Counted from the first letter of the stretch, positions 44,531-53,654 are shown. The stretch: DNA of 64,000 nucleotides from Pseudomonadota bacterium (GCA_029782295.1 JAKOVB010000174.1:62001-126000), one strand, 5' to 3'. Translations and numbers: made by a program. Notes: generated by a model from the letters alone, not told the origin.

Positions 44531-46980
44531 GCAGCCTCCTCCGCGAGCGCAGAGATCGCATCGCGCGGCGAGCGGCCGCCCGACAGTTGATGCTTGAACT
44601 TCGCCACCTCGTGCGCGGTGGTCGTGTGCTGCCAATAAGTCCAGCGGTCCACGCACAAGCGGCCCACGCCGGCACCGAGCGGCGTGTCGAACAATATCTC
44701 CGAAAATCGCGGCCGGTTGTTGCGCACGCTCATGGCAAGATCGAGCAGAAGACCGCTGTACTCCAGAATCCCCGCGCGGGTGGCGGCAATGTAGTCATCC
44801 GATTCCATGTAAATACGGAACGCTGAATTGCTCTTAACCACCTTTCCGGCCGGTCCGAATCCGAGGAGATCGAGCGGCGATTGCGTGATGATCCCGGTGG
44901 AGCCGCCGTATTTTCTAGCTCGCCGATATCCTTCCTGGATGATGTTGGCGATCATCGGGGCCTCGTTGAAATACTTCCAGGCTTCATCGAACAGCATGAA
45001 GCGCCGCTGCGAGCGGTCCGACATATACAGATCCTGCGTGATCGCATTGATGACCTGCATCGCGATCACCTTGAACAGCTCCTGGTCATTGAGAATCTGT
45101 TCGAGCTCGAGCACGACGAACTCATCGCTTGAGATATCGAACGTGCTCTTGCCGTTGAACAACGATCCGTATTTGCCGCGCGAGGTGAAATCGCGCAGGT
45201 TGAACGCCATCTCCTGCGCGATCGGGCGCGCTTCCTCGAAAGCGTTGTCCCCCGCGTGGCGCGGATACATCTTGAGATATTCGGCGACGTGGTCGATGCC
45301 CAGCAGTCCCCCATCGCGTTCCTTGGCAAACCGAACCGCATCCTTTGCCAATGAAAAGTGAGTCTCTTGCACCGAGGCGGTCCCGGTCGATGAATAAACC
45401 ATCGTCAAAATGATGTTGGCGATCGTAAGCTCGTCGTGTCGCGCATCGTCCCCCTTGCCGCTCGCAGTGAAAGGGTTCAAGCACGGGCGATGCTCGCCCA
45501 CGTCGATATAGCGCCCGCCAGACAACAAGCATTGCTTCTCATAGGAATAGCCGATGTCCACGATGCGCACCAACGCACCGGTGCCGTAATAATTGTTCAC
45601 CAGGACATTGGTGTTGAAACTCTTGCCGGCGCCCGAGCCGGCGCATACCAGAAAGTTATGATTGTTCACCCGGCTGTCGTACATATCGATAGTGGCCAAC
45701 TGACCTTTGCGACCGACGTACAACAGCACCGGCCGCATGCGCCCCGCGAAGTCAGCCTGGATCGGCATTAGATGCGCGGCGGCAGCGGCCGACACACAGA
45801 AGTCGCGGTCGATGATGGAGATGTTGTGCCCCTGGGTGTAGAGCCCGAAGGGCAACGAGGCGATCAACATGATCGGCGCGATGCGCGTCTCGCGCTGGAC
45901 CACGAAATGCCGGCCTTCCCACAGCGACCGGGCGCGCGCGACGCCGCGGTTCAAGCTGTCCTCGTCATCTCCAAAGATCCACATTGCAGTGATGACGTTG
46001 CAGTATTTGTCCCGCTCCAGATCCTCGAGCACCCAGGAGAGCTCGTTGACGCGCCGGCCGATCTCCTTGGCAATCGTGCCACCCGCCTTCTGCGCCATCA
46101 TGATGCTGGCCTTGCGTCGGATCTCGGTAGCTTCCGTTTTGAAGAAGACACTCGTGGTCCACACAAAGCGGTTGCAAAGCTGGCTGCCATCGTCCTGGGG
46201 CCCGCTGAACCCACCGATCAGCTTGTTCATGTTGAGGCTGCGCAGCACTTCGTCGCCCGGCAGGGTCTTTGGGGTGATACAGGCGGCAAACCGGCCACCG
46301 AAGCGCAGGTAGTTCTTGCCCTTATGCACGGGCTCATCGGCACCGATCACTTGTTTAGCCAGGTAGCGGCTTTGATCGTATTGCTTCGGGTTAGCGCCCA
46401 CGTCCTTGTTGAAGCACCAGCGCAAAAATGCGAGCAGATCCCCCGGCGGCAGCGGCCGCGGCGCAAGCGCGGCTTGCTTCAATGCTTCCTCGATCGCCGC
46501 GACGCGATCATCGCCGAGGTCCGTGCCGCTCTTGATCGCGACGAACAAACGGAAGTTGCGCACGGGGATTCCGCTCATTCCGGCCAGGCCGTTACGTCCA
46601 GCCCGCAGGTGATCCGCATAGCGCCGAGCACCCTCCTGCACCACATCGCAGTTGCGTGTTTTCAGACGCAGGTACTCGCCCAACAACCCCTCCAGGTCGT
46701 CGTCGGGAAACATGGTGAAACTCATCACCGTGTCGGAGGGCCAATCCTGGCGGATGAGGCCTGCGAGCGCCTCGAGTGGCTTCTCGCCGGCGAAGGCAAG
46801 CGGCGCACACTCCCAGATCAATCCGACGGTGTCGTCGGAGTTGTAGTAGCGCCGCGTTTGCTCATCGTAAGCACGGTAGGGCAGGAAACGGTTGAGCGGC
46901 GCGCGCGTGGCCTCCGTTTCATACTCGCCATGCCTCAGTCCACTTTCCTCTTCCGTCAGTAGTGAAAGCGCCATCGTCAT
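44527..46980 (-). CDS. traC: TraC, F-type T4SS ATPase (VirB4 family)
   Basis: TraC is the cytoplasmic or peripheral membrane AAA+ ATPase that energises pilus assembly. It is 817 residues (F TraC 876). The N-terminal TraC domain starts with LNRFLPYRAYDEQTRRYYNS. Walker A is VCAGSGAGKSFNTN at about residue 447. Walker B is RRFMLFDEAWKYF at about residue 665, followed by the usual GSTGIITQSPLDLL sensor region. The start lies 14 bases downstream of traV. Confidence 0.94.
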   Translation of the reverse strand: MTMALSLLTEEESGLRHGEYETEATRAPLNRFLPYRAYDEQTRRYYNSDDTVGLIWECAPLAFAGEKPLEALAGLIRQDWPSDTVMSFTMFPDDDLEGLLGEYLRLKTRNCDVVQEGARRYADHLRAGRNGLAGMSGIPVRNFRLFVAIKSGTDLGDDRVAAIEEALKQAALAPRPLPPGDLLAFLRWCFNKDVGANPKQYDQSRYLAKQVIGADEPVHKGKNYLRFGGRFAACITPKTLPGDEVLRSLNMNKLIGGFSGPQDDGSQLCNRFVWTTSVFFKTEATEIRRKASIMMAQKAGGTIAKEIGRRVNELSWVLEDLERDKYCNVITAMWIFGDDEDSLNRGVARARSLWEGRHFVVQRETRIAPIMLIASLPFGLYTQGHNISIIDRDFCVSAAAAAHLMPIQADFAGRMRPVLLYVGRKGQLATIDMYDSRVNNHNFLVCAGSGAGKSFNTNVLVNNYYGTGALVRIVDIGYSYEKQCLLSGGRYIDVGEHRPCLNPFTASGKGDDARHDELTIANIILTMVYSSTGTASVQETHFSLAKDAVRFAKERDGGLLGIDHVAEYLKMYPRHAGDNAFEEARPIAQEMAFNLRDFTSRGKYGSLFNGKSTFDISSDEFVVLELEQILNDQELFKVIAMQVINAITQDLYMSDRSQRRFMLFDEAWKYFNEAPMIANIIQEGYRRARKYGGSTGIITQSPLDLLGFGPAGKVVKSNSAFRIYMESDDYIAATRAGILEYSGLLLDLAMSVRNNRPRFSEILFDTPLGAGVGRLCVDRWTYWQHTTTAHEVAKFKHQLSGGRSPRDAISALAEEAA

Positions 46981-46993
46981 GAACTCCTGTGCT

Positions 46994-47557
46994 TTACCGC
47001 TTCTGCGCGGACGGCATTCCGTTCGGATAAAGGGTGCGCGGGTCGCCTGCGTCCTGGGTGGGTTCAGCCAGGACGAACTCCGCTTCGCGCGCGAAGTAGT
47101 AGATGCGCCTACCCTCGTACAAGGCGTTGTTGGCGCGATACCCGACGATCAATGTCCGGATGACTTGCGGGGGACGCACGATCGGCGTCACCGGTTGCTC
47201 GATGAGCGCAGCCAGTTCGCGGTATTTGCGATCCCGATAGATGTCCTCGCTCGGAACTTCCGAATTCAAAGACGCCGGAATCACGCCCGGCCGCGCTTTG
47301 CTTTCCAGCCTTCGGAGCTTGCCGTCGAAGGCTTTCGGGGTAGCCGTGCGATACCGCCAAGTCCTGTCGTCCTTCTGTTTTCCCGGGTCCGCCTTGGGGC
47401 TTCCGGCGACCGCCTCCTCATAGGCATGCTGGACATCCTGGCACTTGCCGTAGTCGTTCGTTTTCTCGCACATGAACTTGGAGTGGTAAGGCACCAATGC
47501 CTTGCACCCCGACAAGGTCGCTGCCGCGACCAGTATCAGCCACACCCTATTGCGCAT
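46994..47557 (-). CDS. traV: TraV, outer-membrane lipoprotein of the F-type T4SS (VirB7-like)
   Basis: TraV is the lipoprotein that anchors the TraK/TraB core complex at the outer membrane. It is 187 residues (F TraV 171). The lipobox is TLSGC (Cys18), followed by a conserved cysteine in KFMCEKTNDYGKCQDVQ, as in TraV. The C-terminus PAQDAG-type region ends in basic residues. It overlaps traB by 11 bases. Confidence 0.88.
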   Translation of the reverse strand: MRNRVWLILVAAATLSGCKALVPYHSKFMCEKTNDYGKCQDVQHAYEEAVAGSPKADPGKQKDDRTWRYRTATPKAFDGKLRRLESKARPGVIPASLNSEVPSEDIYRDRKYRELAALIEQPVTPIVRPPQVIRTLIVGYRANNALYEGRRIYYFAREAEFVLAEPTQDAGDPRTLYPNGMPSAQKR

Positions 47558-48815
47558 AATCGGTCACCTCCAACCACACGCCCTGCGTGATGAGGATCGA
47601 GACATCCTTTGAAGGACCGATTTCGATCACCGGCGCCGACTGGCGCACCAGGTCCGCGTAGATTTTTGAAAGTTCGGAAGCCGCCTTCGACACGCCGCGG
47701 CCGGCACCGGCCTGAGCGAGCTTGTCGGTGTCCAGGGATTGTGTTTGTCCGAGCGGACTGACCGAGGTGACGACGGCACCTTGCTGAGCGGCCATGCCCG
47801 CCCCTTCCACCAACCCGGCAACAAACATGCGCGCCACGTTCGCACCCATCTTGGTGACGGGCCGGCCGGCGAGGCCCTTGACGCCGTCCTTGTCGACGAC
47901 AATGCCGGTAATTTCCTGCTCGATGATCGATCGGCCCTCGAAGTCGATGCATGACAGCGAGACCAGGCGCGCCTCTACGCGCTCACTGGCGAGCGACCCA
48001 TAGCCGTGCGCGATCGCGAAGCATCCCTGCAGCTGCGCCCGCACGTCATTGGGCAGAACCGCCGGCGCCTGGATCCGCAGAAGCATCGGCTCTGGATCCT
48101 CTTTCGCAGCATCCACGGTCTTGGCCTTGAGCCCGGTCAAGAGTCGCGCGGACATAAAACTTGTTGGCAGGAAAACCTTGCGGCCGTTTTTTTTTGAGCC
48201 CTGCTCCGGCGCCTTGGACGACCCTCCTCCCGGCGGCGCCGACGGCGGCGCGGCGCTGCCGATATCGCCCACGAACACCGTCGCGATCACCTGCGGCGCC
48301 GCTTCCGCGCCCGGGGATCTTGCCGTTTGCAGCCGCGCGCCCGATTTTGACGGCGCGTTCTCCCAGGCCAGCGGATCGGCCGGCGGCTCGGTGCCTGCCG
48401 CATCGGGCGGTACTTTCTCCGTCCCGACAGCCTTGCCGCCCTGCATCGACAGGAGCGCCTGACTCATGAGTTCGAGCTGTTTGCTTTGCGCGTCGATCTG
48501 CGCGCGCTGGTCATCGAGATCCTTGCTCTGCTTGTCGTTTTGGCTACGATTTTCCAGCCGCTCCTTTTCGACTTGGGAACGAATGTCATCCTCCAATCGC
48601 GAATCCCCCAATTCGATGACCGCGGCCTTCTCTCGGGTTTGCTTTGGCTTGGCCGCCGTCTCACCGCGCGTCGCGTAGTAGGCGCCCAGCAGGATCACGA
48701 TGAAGATCGCAACCCCGGCGAATTTCATAAGATTGGCGCGCTGGCCTGGCTGCAACGCGCCGTACCAGATTCTCGCCCGTTGCGTCAGTGCGCCCACGGC
48801 ATTAGGGGCTGTCAT
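47547..48815 (-). CDS. traB: TraB, inner-membrane core scaffold (VirB10 family)
   Basis: TraB spans the inner membrane and connects to TraK and TraV. It is 422 residues (F TraB 475). The transmembrane helix is FAGVAIFIVILLGAYYA (about residues 30-47), then a coiled coil (about 70-115), a proline-rich linker and the VirB10-like beta domain, with SFMSARLLTGLKAKT and VLPNDVRAQLQGCFAIAHGY. The chosen ATG 48815 overlaps traK by 14 bases; a start at 48833 is also in frame. Confidence 0.9.
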   Translation of the reverse strand: MTAPNAVGALTQRARIWYGALQPGQRANLMKFAGVAIFIVILLGAYYATRGETAAKPKQTREKAAVIELGDSRLEDDIRSQVEKERLENRSQNDKQSKDLDDQRAQIDAQSKQLELMSQALLSMQGGKAVGTEKVPPDAAGTEPPADPLAWENAPSKSGARLQTARSPGAEAAPQVIATVFVGDIGSAAPPSAPPGGGSSKAPEQGSKKNGRKVFLPTSFMSARLLTGLKAKTVDAAKEDPEPMLLRIQAPAVLPNDVRAQLQGCFAIAHGYGSLASERVEARLVSLSCIDFEGRSIIEQEITGIVVDKDGVKGLAGRPVTKMGANVARMFVAGLVEGAGMAAQQGAVVTSVSPLGQTQSLDTDKLAQAGAGRGVSKAASELSKIYADLVRQSAPVIEIGPSKDVSILITQGVWLEVTDYAQ

Positions 48816-49560
48816 GACTGGCGCTTCTCTCAATGACGATCACCCGCGCGAACCCATCGGCCGGCACATTCAAGGGCTCGACCGTGACGGCAACCAATTC
48901 GCCGAGCTTCGCGCTTAAGAAATCACGCTCATCGAGCTGCACAGCCTCATAGGCGTGCAGCACATACTCCACGGCCTTAAGTCCCGTGCCGGGTGCGCTC
49001 ACTTGGTACTGGCCGATCAGCTGCGCATTTTCGAACAGCGGCACGTTGCGCCGTGGATCTCCTTGCTCGATTCGCGAACGGGAAAATCCATCTGGAATCT
49101 CGTTGTGATAAGTGGCGAGCGTCAGCCGTTGCACCCGCTCCTCCATGGGCGAGGTGCCCCAGTCGGCGGCGACCGACTTCAACGCGCGGCGCTTCGGATC
49201 GCCCAGGCGCACGGTCACCGAGTCGATCGGCTTCGGATGCAGGATGAGCGTGTACACCTCGCCCCCGCACACGATATGCACATCGAGCGGCGTAGTGACG
49301 TAGCTCTCAACGTCCCCCCGCCGCGCCACCAGGAACTTCACGTTGACGTTCTGGCCGTTGTGCGTGACCTTGGCCGGCTTCTCTGCCGACCAAACGACAT
49401 CGTCAATGGCCGCAGGGCAATACACGCGATTCACGTCACGATTGCTGACAAAGATCGCGGTGGAGCGCTCCGGCAGCGCCATCGGATCGTCAGCCCAAGA
49501 CTGCTCAGTGAGCAGCGCGAGCGCCAGACAAACGAGCGGTATTCGTTTTAGATGCGCCAT
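48802..49560 (-). CDS. traK: TraK, F-type secretin-like core protein (VirB9 family)
   Basis: TraK is a periplasmic secretin-like protein in the T4SS outer-membrane core. It is 252 residues (F TraK 242), with signal peptide MAHLKRIPLVCLALALLTEQ. Segments STAIFVSNRDVNRVYCPAAI and VVCGGEVYTLILHPKPID-like strands match TraK. Its start lies inside the 3' end of traE (56-base overlap), which is needed to include the signal peptide. Confidence 0.88.
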   Translation of the reverse strand: MAHLKRIPLVCLALALLTEQSWADDPMALPERSTAIFVSNRDVNRVYCPAAIDDVVWSAEKPAKVTHNGQNVNVKFLVARRGDVESYVTTPLDVHIVCGGEVYTLILHPKPIDSVTVRLGDPKRRALKSVAADWGTSPMEERVQRLTLATYHNEIPDGFSRSRIEQGDPRRNVPLFENAQLIGQYQVSAPGTGLKAVEYVLHAYEAVQLDERDFLSAKLGELVAVTVEPLNVPADGFARVIVIERSASHDSP

Positions 49561-50179
49561 CGCCTTCCCCCTCCTTTTGCTTGGTCGGTGCGTCGGTGAA
49601 ACACAGGTCGATTCCGGTGCCTTCGCGTTCCTGGACCGACAAAATCCAAAACCGCGAGTCATCGATGCGGTACTTGATGCAGTAAAAAACGGACTTGCTC
49701 TCCGAAACGCTGCCGTTGACCAGCCGGTCCTTAGCGGTCTGCACCTGCAACATGGTCGGCGTGAACTTGAGCGCTTCCTCGCCCTGCCAGCGCACCACGG
49801 AGGAAATGGAGGGGTAGCGTTCCACCTGCACGGCGAGCTGTTCGAACTCCAGCTGGGCGGCGCCGGCGACCTCCGGTGCGAACAGCGCCAACACCTCCTG
49901 CAGCTGATCACGCATCGTCCCGGCCGTGTACGAGCCGAGCATTTGCGTGACCAGCCGCGCCATTTGCCTCAAGTACGGCGCGGAGGCCTGGCCGTTGCCG
50001 ACGGTCATGCCGACACTACCACCCACCGGCACGATGACGGTCTGCATCTGCGAGCGCGCGCGTTGCAGGGAGAACCAATTCATTAAATTGAAAATGAGCA
50101 TCACGATGAGCGCGATGACCAGCAGCCGGTTCTTGTGCTGCAGGTTGTCGATGCTCGCGATGAACGCCTTGCCGTTCAT
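49505..50179 (-). CDS. traE: TraE, F-type pilus assembly protein (VirB5/VirB8-like fold)
   Basis: TraE is an inner-membrane-anchored periplasmic pilus-assembly protein of 224 residues (F TraE 188). One N-terminal transmembrane helix (LLVIALIVMLIFNLMNWFSL) is followed by a domain with GMTVGNGQASAPYLRQMARL and LFAPEVAGAAQLEFEQLA, matching the TraE family. ATGA-type overlap with traL upstream; the extended C-terminus overlaps the traK start. Confidence 0.9.
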   Translation of the reverse strand: MNGKAFIASIDNLQHKNRLLVIALIVMLIFNLMNWFSLQRARSQMQTVIVPVGGSVGMTVGNGQASAPYLRQMARLVTQMLGSYTAGTMRDQLQEVLALFAPEVAGAAQLEFEQLAVQVERYPSISSVVRWQGEEALKFTPTMLQVQTAKDRLVNGSVSESKSVFYCIKYRIDDSRFWILSVQEREGTGIDLCFTDAPTKQKEGEGDGASKTNTARLSGARAAH

Positions 50180-50448
50180 TCCTCGAACACCTCAATGTGG
50201 GGCGGCGGATAGTGGGTGAGCTTCTGCACGCCGTAGGCGTAGAGCAGATGGCGCAGGAAGCCGCGCGGTTTGTTGGTTTTCGCCGATTTGAACAGCCACG
50301 GCAGAATGACGATCAGCGGGAGCGCGTACCACGTATCGAGAATCAGCCACAGCGCGTAAGACGCTGAGATGATCGCGATATCCTCCATGTCGAACCAGAG
50401 GATTTGCACCGGCAGGTGCAAATAGCGTGGTACGCGCGCGCCGTCCAT
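50176..50448 (-). CDS. traL: TraL, F-type pilus assembly protein (VirB3-like)
   Basis: This small inner-membrane protein (90 residues, F TraL 91) has the family signature VPRYLHLPVQILWFDMEDIA at the start, two membrane segments and a cytoplasmic C-terminus with LLYAYGVQKLTH. ATG 50448 overlaps the traA stop by one base, so I prefer it over a longer frame extending into traA. Confidence 0.9.
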   Translation of the reverse strand: MDGARVPRYLHLPVQILWFDMEDIAIISASYALWLILDTWYALPLIVILPWLFKSAKTNKPRGFLRHLLYAYGVQKLTHYPPPHIEVFEE

Positions 50449-50753
50449 CAGATCGTCGCTCCCAGTGTGACGACCATGTCCTCGGCTCGGATGAGCATGG
50501 TGCCGGCGATGATGCACAGGATCGTCAGCATCCAGTTCGTCATGATCTTGGTGACGCCCAGGACGATGAGCGCGACGCCGCCGATGAATCCGATCGGACC
50601 GTTCAAGATCTGATTCACCACGATGTCGTACACGTCATAGCCGAATGCGCCCGTCGCCGGCGCGGTGAATGCCATTGCGGTACTGGCGACAAAAGTCAGC
50701 AGCAGCGCAAGCAGCAAGTCCGCGCGTCTCGGAACTGCCAGGGATCTCAACAT
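50448..50753 (-). CDS. traA: TraA, F-type pilin precursor
   Basis: This is the conjugative pilin subunit. The 101-residue precursor has a long leader (LLLALLLTFVASTAMA) that would be cleaved near AMA, leaving about 70 residues with two hydrophobic helices (GFIGGVALIVLGVTKIMT and MLTILCIIAGTML), as in F-like pilin. A GGAGG ribosome site seven bases before ATG 50753 fixes the start. No TraQ or TraX is seen in the window. Confidence 0.85.
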   Translation of the reverse strand: MLRSLAVPRRADLLLALLLTFVASTAMAFTAPATGAFGYDVYDIVVNQILNGPIGFIGGVALIVLGVTKIMTNWMLTILCIIAGTMLIRAEDMVVTLGATI

Positions 50754-50765
50754 GATCAAATCCTC

Positions 50766-51560
50766 CTAATGTGATTCGTTTGGTGAAGTGCCCAACAGCC
50801 GTTGCAGACGCTCGGCGTCGAAGCCGGCGATGATTTGTTTGTCCACGACGAAGAAGGGCGAAGCGTAGACGCCCAGGTTCTGCGCCATCTGCGCATGTCG
50901 ATTCAGGCGCGCTTGAACGCCGGGACACTGCGTGACCTCTTCCATGCCGGCGGCCGCGGAAGCCTCGAAGGCCGCGCGCAGCGCCTCGGCGCGCTGCGAC
51001 GGGGGCGCGCACAGTGCGCGGATGGCGCGCGCTTGTGCGGAGGGGCGCCCTGGCGTCGGCATGAAGAAAAACAGCTGTCGGGTGTCGGAGAGGGTCTGCG
51101 TGCTCAGCCACTCGATGGCTTTGCGGCAGTACCCGCAATCCGGATCCACGAAGGCAATCAGTTCCTTCGCGCCCTCCCCCACCACGAGCGCGGATTCTTT
51201 GTCGAGCGTGGGAATCTTTTCGGCGGCGTAGGCGGCGATGCGCTGCTCGGTGATCGAGCTGCCGCTCGAGTCGTACATCTCCCCGAGAATCAGGATCTGC
51301 GGCTCCGGCGCGTAATAGATGATCCGGGGCCCTGCGTAGATTTCAACGACGCCGGGAATCTGCGACGCGCTCACCCTCTCGAACTTCAGATGCGTGAAGG
51401 TCGCAGCCAGCTTGGTCTGCGCATCGCGTACCCAGTCCGCATTGGATTGAGCCACTGGCTTTGCGGACTGCGCCGGGGATTGCGTCGTCGCAAAACTCGT
51501 CACCACTGCGGCGGCGGCCGTGAGAACGAGCGCCACGCTCCACACGAGTTTCTTCTTCAT
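50766..51560 (-). CDS. DsbC/TrbB-like periplasmic disulfide isomerase of the tra operon
   Basis: This is a thioredoxin-fold protein that likely isomerises disulfides in the many cysteine-rich Tra proteins (TraN, TraU, TraH, TraV). The 264-residue product has a signal peptide, a DsbC-like dimerisation region (about 40-110) and the active site VDPDCGYCRKAIEW (CGYC at about residue 143). The C-terminal VYASPFFVVDKQIIAGF contains the cis-proline region. It overlaps the upstream secreted protein gene (ATGA). Confidence 0.88.
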   Translation of the reverse strand: MKKKLVWSVALVLTAAAAVVTSFATTQSPAQSAKPVAQSNADWVRDAQTKLAATFTHLKFERVSASQIPGVVEIYAGPRIIYYAPEPQILILGEMYDSSGSSITEQRIAAYAAEKIPTLDKESALVVGEGAKELIAFVDPDCGYCRKAIEWLSTQTLSDTRQLFFFMPTPGRPSAQARAIRALCAPPSQRAEALRAAFEASAAAGMEEVTQCPGVQARLNRHAQMAQNLGVYASPFFVVDKQIIAGFDAERLQRLLGTSPNESH

Positions 51561-52255
51561 GGCGACTTCCTCACCAGGTGGATACGCCCAGTGGTTGTAC
51601 CGGCGGACGAGGCCGTGCGCAGCTGCGCCGGGGCGATCTCCATGCGGCTCGGCGCATCGCCGAGTGCGGCGACCAGCACGGCCCGCTCGCTGTCGCTATC
51701 GACGTAGGCAATGCAGGGCTCGCGCGTGAAGGCGAGCAAAGCAAGCCGGTCCAGCGCGTCGAGGCGCCTTTCGCGATTCAGGCAGACGGTGAGGGTTTTT
51801 GCGGTCTTCGCTCCGCATTTCAGGGAGTCTCCCGTCGCCGCGGGTGGGGAGCCCGCGGCGACAGTGCCCCCCGGGAGGTCCTGCGCCCTGTTGGGCATCG
51901 GCGCAGAAACCAGGGCCGGGTCGGTGGGCGGCTCGGTCGGCAGCGGTTGCCAGCGGCCAGCCGGAACGACTTCGGATTCCTCCGCCTCATCCACAGTGGG
52001 CGCGGCGAAGGGCTCGATGGTGATGTTGTTGAGCTGAAAGGCGGTTTGCCCTTCGGGCCGCTTGCGTAAACGGCCGGGGAATTCCTTGGACAGTTGCACC
52101 GCCTGGGCGCTGCTCGCCTCGAGGATCACATGCTCCTGGGTGGTCGCGAGACTGGTGACCTGGATGGGGCGATCCCCTTCCGCGTACGCCGCGCCCGAGA
52201 GCATCGCCATGGCGATGCCGGCGCCCGCCAGCTGCCGAATTAAACGTGTGCCCAT
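51557..52255 (-). CDS. Secreted protein of unknown function, first gene of the tra operon
   Basis: This 232-residue exported protein has a signal peptide (LAGAGIAMAMLSGAAYA) and a proline-rich centre. Two short conserved-looking parts are ILEASSAQAVQLSKEFPGRL and CLNRERRLDALDRLALLAF. Cysteines at KCGAKTAKTLTVCLN suggest a disulfide. I do not recognise the family. It is coupled to dsbC and would be the leader gene of the 19-kb tra transcript, with an AT-rich promoter upstream. Confidence 0.65.
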   Translation of the reverse strand: MGTRLIRQLAGAGIAMAMLSGAAYAEGDRPIQVTSLATTQEHVILEASSAQAVQLSKEFPGRLRKRPEGQTAFQLNNITIEPFAAPTVDEAEESEVVPAGRWQPLPTEPPTDPALVSAPMPNRAQDLPGGTVAAGSPPAATGDSLKCGAKTAKTLTVCLNRERRLDALDRLALLAFTREPCIAYVDSDSERAVLVAALGDAPSRMEIAPAQLRTASSAGTTTGRIHLVRKSP

Positions 52256-52258
52256 CAC

Positions 52259-52514
52259 GCCTGCCTCCCGAAATGTTTAAATGTTCGTGATCTGTTACAC
52301 TGTTATTCCGGGTGCGCAGAGAATTGCCGTCAAGCAGCTGCGCACGGCGGGCGCCAGAGGACCCATCGACAGCAGCCAATCGGTGAACGGAAATGTCTGT
52401 ATTTCTCGGCATAATTGATGCCAGCGGCAAACTGCCGCGCGCGTGTCAGCGACAACGGCGGCGGCCACGCCGGCGTATCAACAATGGCTATACATCGGGG
52501 ATTTAGGAGCGCGC
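52259..52514. promoter_or_regulatory. Divergent control region of the tra operon with tandem CTGTTA repeats
   Basis: This AT-richer 256-base region lies between the tra operon (minus) and the antitoxin gene (plus). CTGTTA occurs at 52292-52297 and 52300-52305 (reading TAACAG tandemly on the tra strand), and further AACA words lie nearer the gene. A related tandem pair is at 53746-53763. It probably contains the main tra promoter. No terminator or gene is evident. Confidence 0.45.
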
Positions 52515-52760
52515 ATGCCCACGCAATCGGTGCTCAAATGGGGTAACAGCTTGGCCGTGCGGATCCCGGCGCCGTTCGCGCGGGAGCTGCAGGTGGTGGA
52601 AGGCTCGGAAGTCGAGCTGCGCCTGGAGGGACGGACGTTGGTGGTTCAGCGCAGCGCGCAGTCCCTGGAATTCACCCACCAGGCGCTGGCAAAGGCATTG
52701 CGCAAACGAAAGAAGAGCGCGCGCCGGCTCGGTGCCGCGCGTAGTGCCGAGCTATCGTGA
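52515..52760 (+). CDS. MazE/AbrB-type antitoxin-like DNA-binding protein
   Basis: This 81-residue protein is a SpoVT/AbrB-type swapped-hairpin antitoxin: VLKWGNSLAVRIPAPFAREL followed by EGSEVELRLEGRTLVVQRS, the classic MazE-like pattern. ATG 52515 has TAGGAGC just upstream. The C-terminal tail is basic. It overlaps the next gene by four bases (GTGA), as in mazEF pairs. It probably represses its own promoter and neutralises the following protein, stabilising the element. Confidence 0.8.
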   Translation: MPTQSVLKWGNSLAVRIPAPFARELQVVEGSEVELRLEGRTLVVQRSAQSLEFTHQALAKALRKRKKSARRLGAARSAELS

Positions 52761-53104
52761 TGGTCCCGGCGGCTGGGGAAATCCTTGAGATCGACGCCAC
52801 GGCGGCGACGGCAGCCGGCGCCCCGCCGCGGCAGACCGTTCTCGTGCTGTCGGTCAAAGCACTGCAATCGGCGATGGGCATCGCGGTGGTGTGCGCGATC
52901 GAACAAACGAAATCGCCCTGTAAGATCGCGCCGACGGACCTGGAAATCAAACTGAGCGAGAGTTCACCCGTAATGGGCCGGGTGCTGCCTTACGATATTC
53001 GCACGATCGATTGCAGCGCGCATCACTCGCAAAAACTCGGCACCGTTTCGCGCTTGACGCTGAGCATGGTACGCGCGCGGCTCGCGGCACTCTTATCGCT
53101 TTAG
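52757..53104 (+). CDS. MazF/PemK-like toxin, divergent
   Basis: This 115-residue protein is in the toxin position after a MazE-like gene. The strand pattern PRQTVLVLSVKALQSAMGIA followed by VVCAIEQTKSPCKI resembles the MazF core (RPALVLS, then the VCPIT strand). MGRVLPYDIRTIDCSAHHSQ matches the V-L-x-x-x-x-R-x-x-D region. The usual N-terminal RGDI segment is altered, so ribonuclease activity is uncertain. The start is GTG 52757 or ATG 52760. Confidence 0.55.
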   Translation: MMVPAAGEILEIDATAATAAGAPPRQTVLVLSVKALQSAMGIAVVCAIEQTKSPCKIAPTDLEIKLSESSPVMGRVLPYDIRTIDCSAHHSQKLGTVSRLTLSMVRARLAALLSL

Positions 53105-53114
53105 TGCCGACGTG

Positions 53115-53654
53115 TTAGCGACGGTTCAAGGATGCCGGTTTGCGGGGGACACTTACCGGCTCATCCGGCATCGCCGGCGCGGCCTCAACCAATTGGACCG
53201 CAAGATCCCCCACTTTGCGGCGCAAGTCCGCCCACGCCTGGGGCACATTGCGTTCAATGTGGTCGATGAACACCGAGCGAACGAACACGGTGCCCGGGAC
53301 ATTACGCCGCTTCGCGTGCTCGCGAATCTTCGACAGCTGCTTGGTTTCCAGCCACAGGGATCGCCGCGGCTCATCCAATGTCGCCGCCAGCAGCGGCAAA
53401 TCCGCGGCGCGCGCAGCGCGGCTCAGATAGCCGTTGATCACGCCGTCGTAGAGATCCTGGTTGCTCGGATCGGGCTTGCCCGCGCGGCGCAGTGCTTCGG
53501 CTTGCCAGAACATCATTGCATCCAGGCGCTCGCCCAGGTCGGGCGGCAAGGCCAGCCACTGAATGCTGCGCTCGCCCCGTGTGCTGGAGGTTCGCTCCGA
53601 ATCGGTGTTGCCAGTCCGGCCCTTGCCGGCGGCGGATTTACGCTTTGCTGCCAT
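53115..53654 (-). CDS. Hypothetical protein, 179 aa
   Basis: This is a basic N-terminus followed by a helical domain (LGERLDAMMFWQAEALRRAG; LYDGVINGYLSRAARAADLP) and a C-terminal stretch with RNVPGTVFVRSVFIDHIERN. It resembles small DNA-binding or accessory proteins of mobile elements, but no family is recognised. It is convergent with the MazF-like gene and divergent from the response-regulator gene. Confidence 0.6.
   Translation of the reverse strand: MAAKRKSAAGKGRTGNTDSERTSSTRGERSIQWLALPPDLGERLDAMMFWQAEALRRAGKPDPSNQDLYDGVINGYLSRAARAADLPLLAATLDEPRRSLWLETKQLSKIREHAKRRNVPGTVFVRSVFIDHIERNVPQAWADLRRKVGDLAVQLVEAAPAMPDEPVSVPRKPASLNRR

Noticed and set aside
45772..46962. 396-codon plus-strand frame across traC
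   Set aside because: Antisense to TraC with intact Walker motifs; considered a GC-rich shadow.
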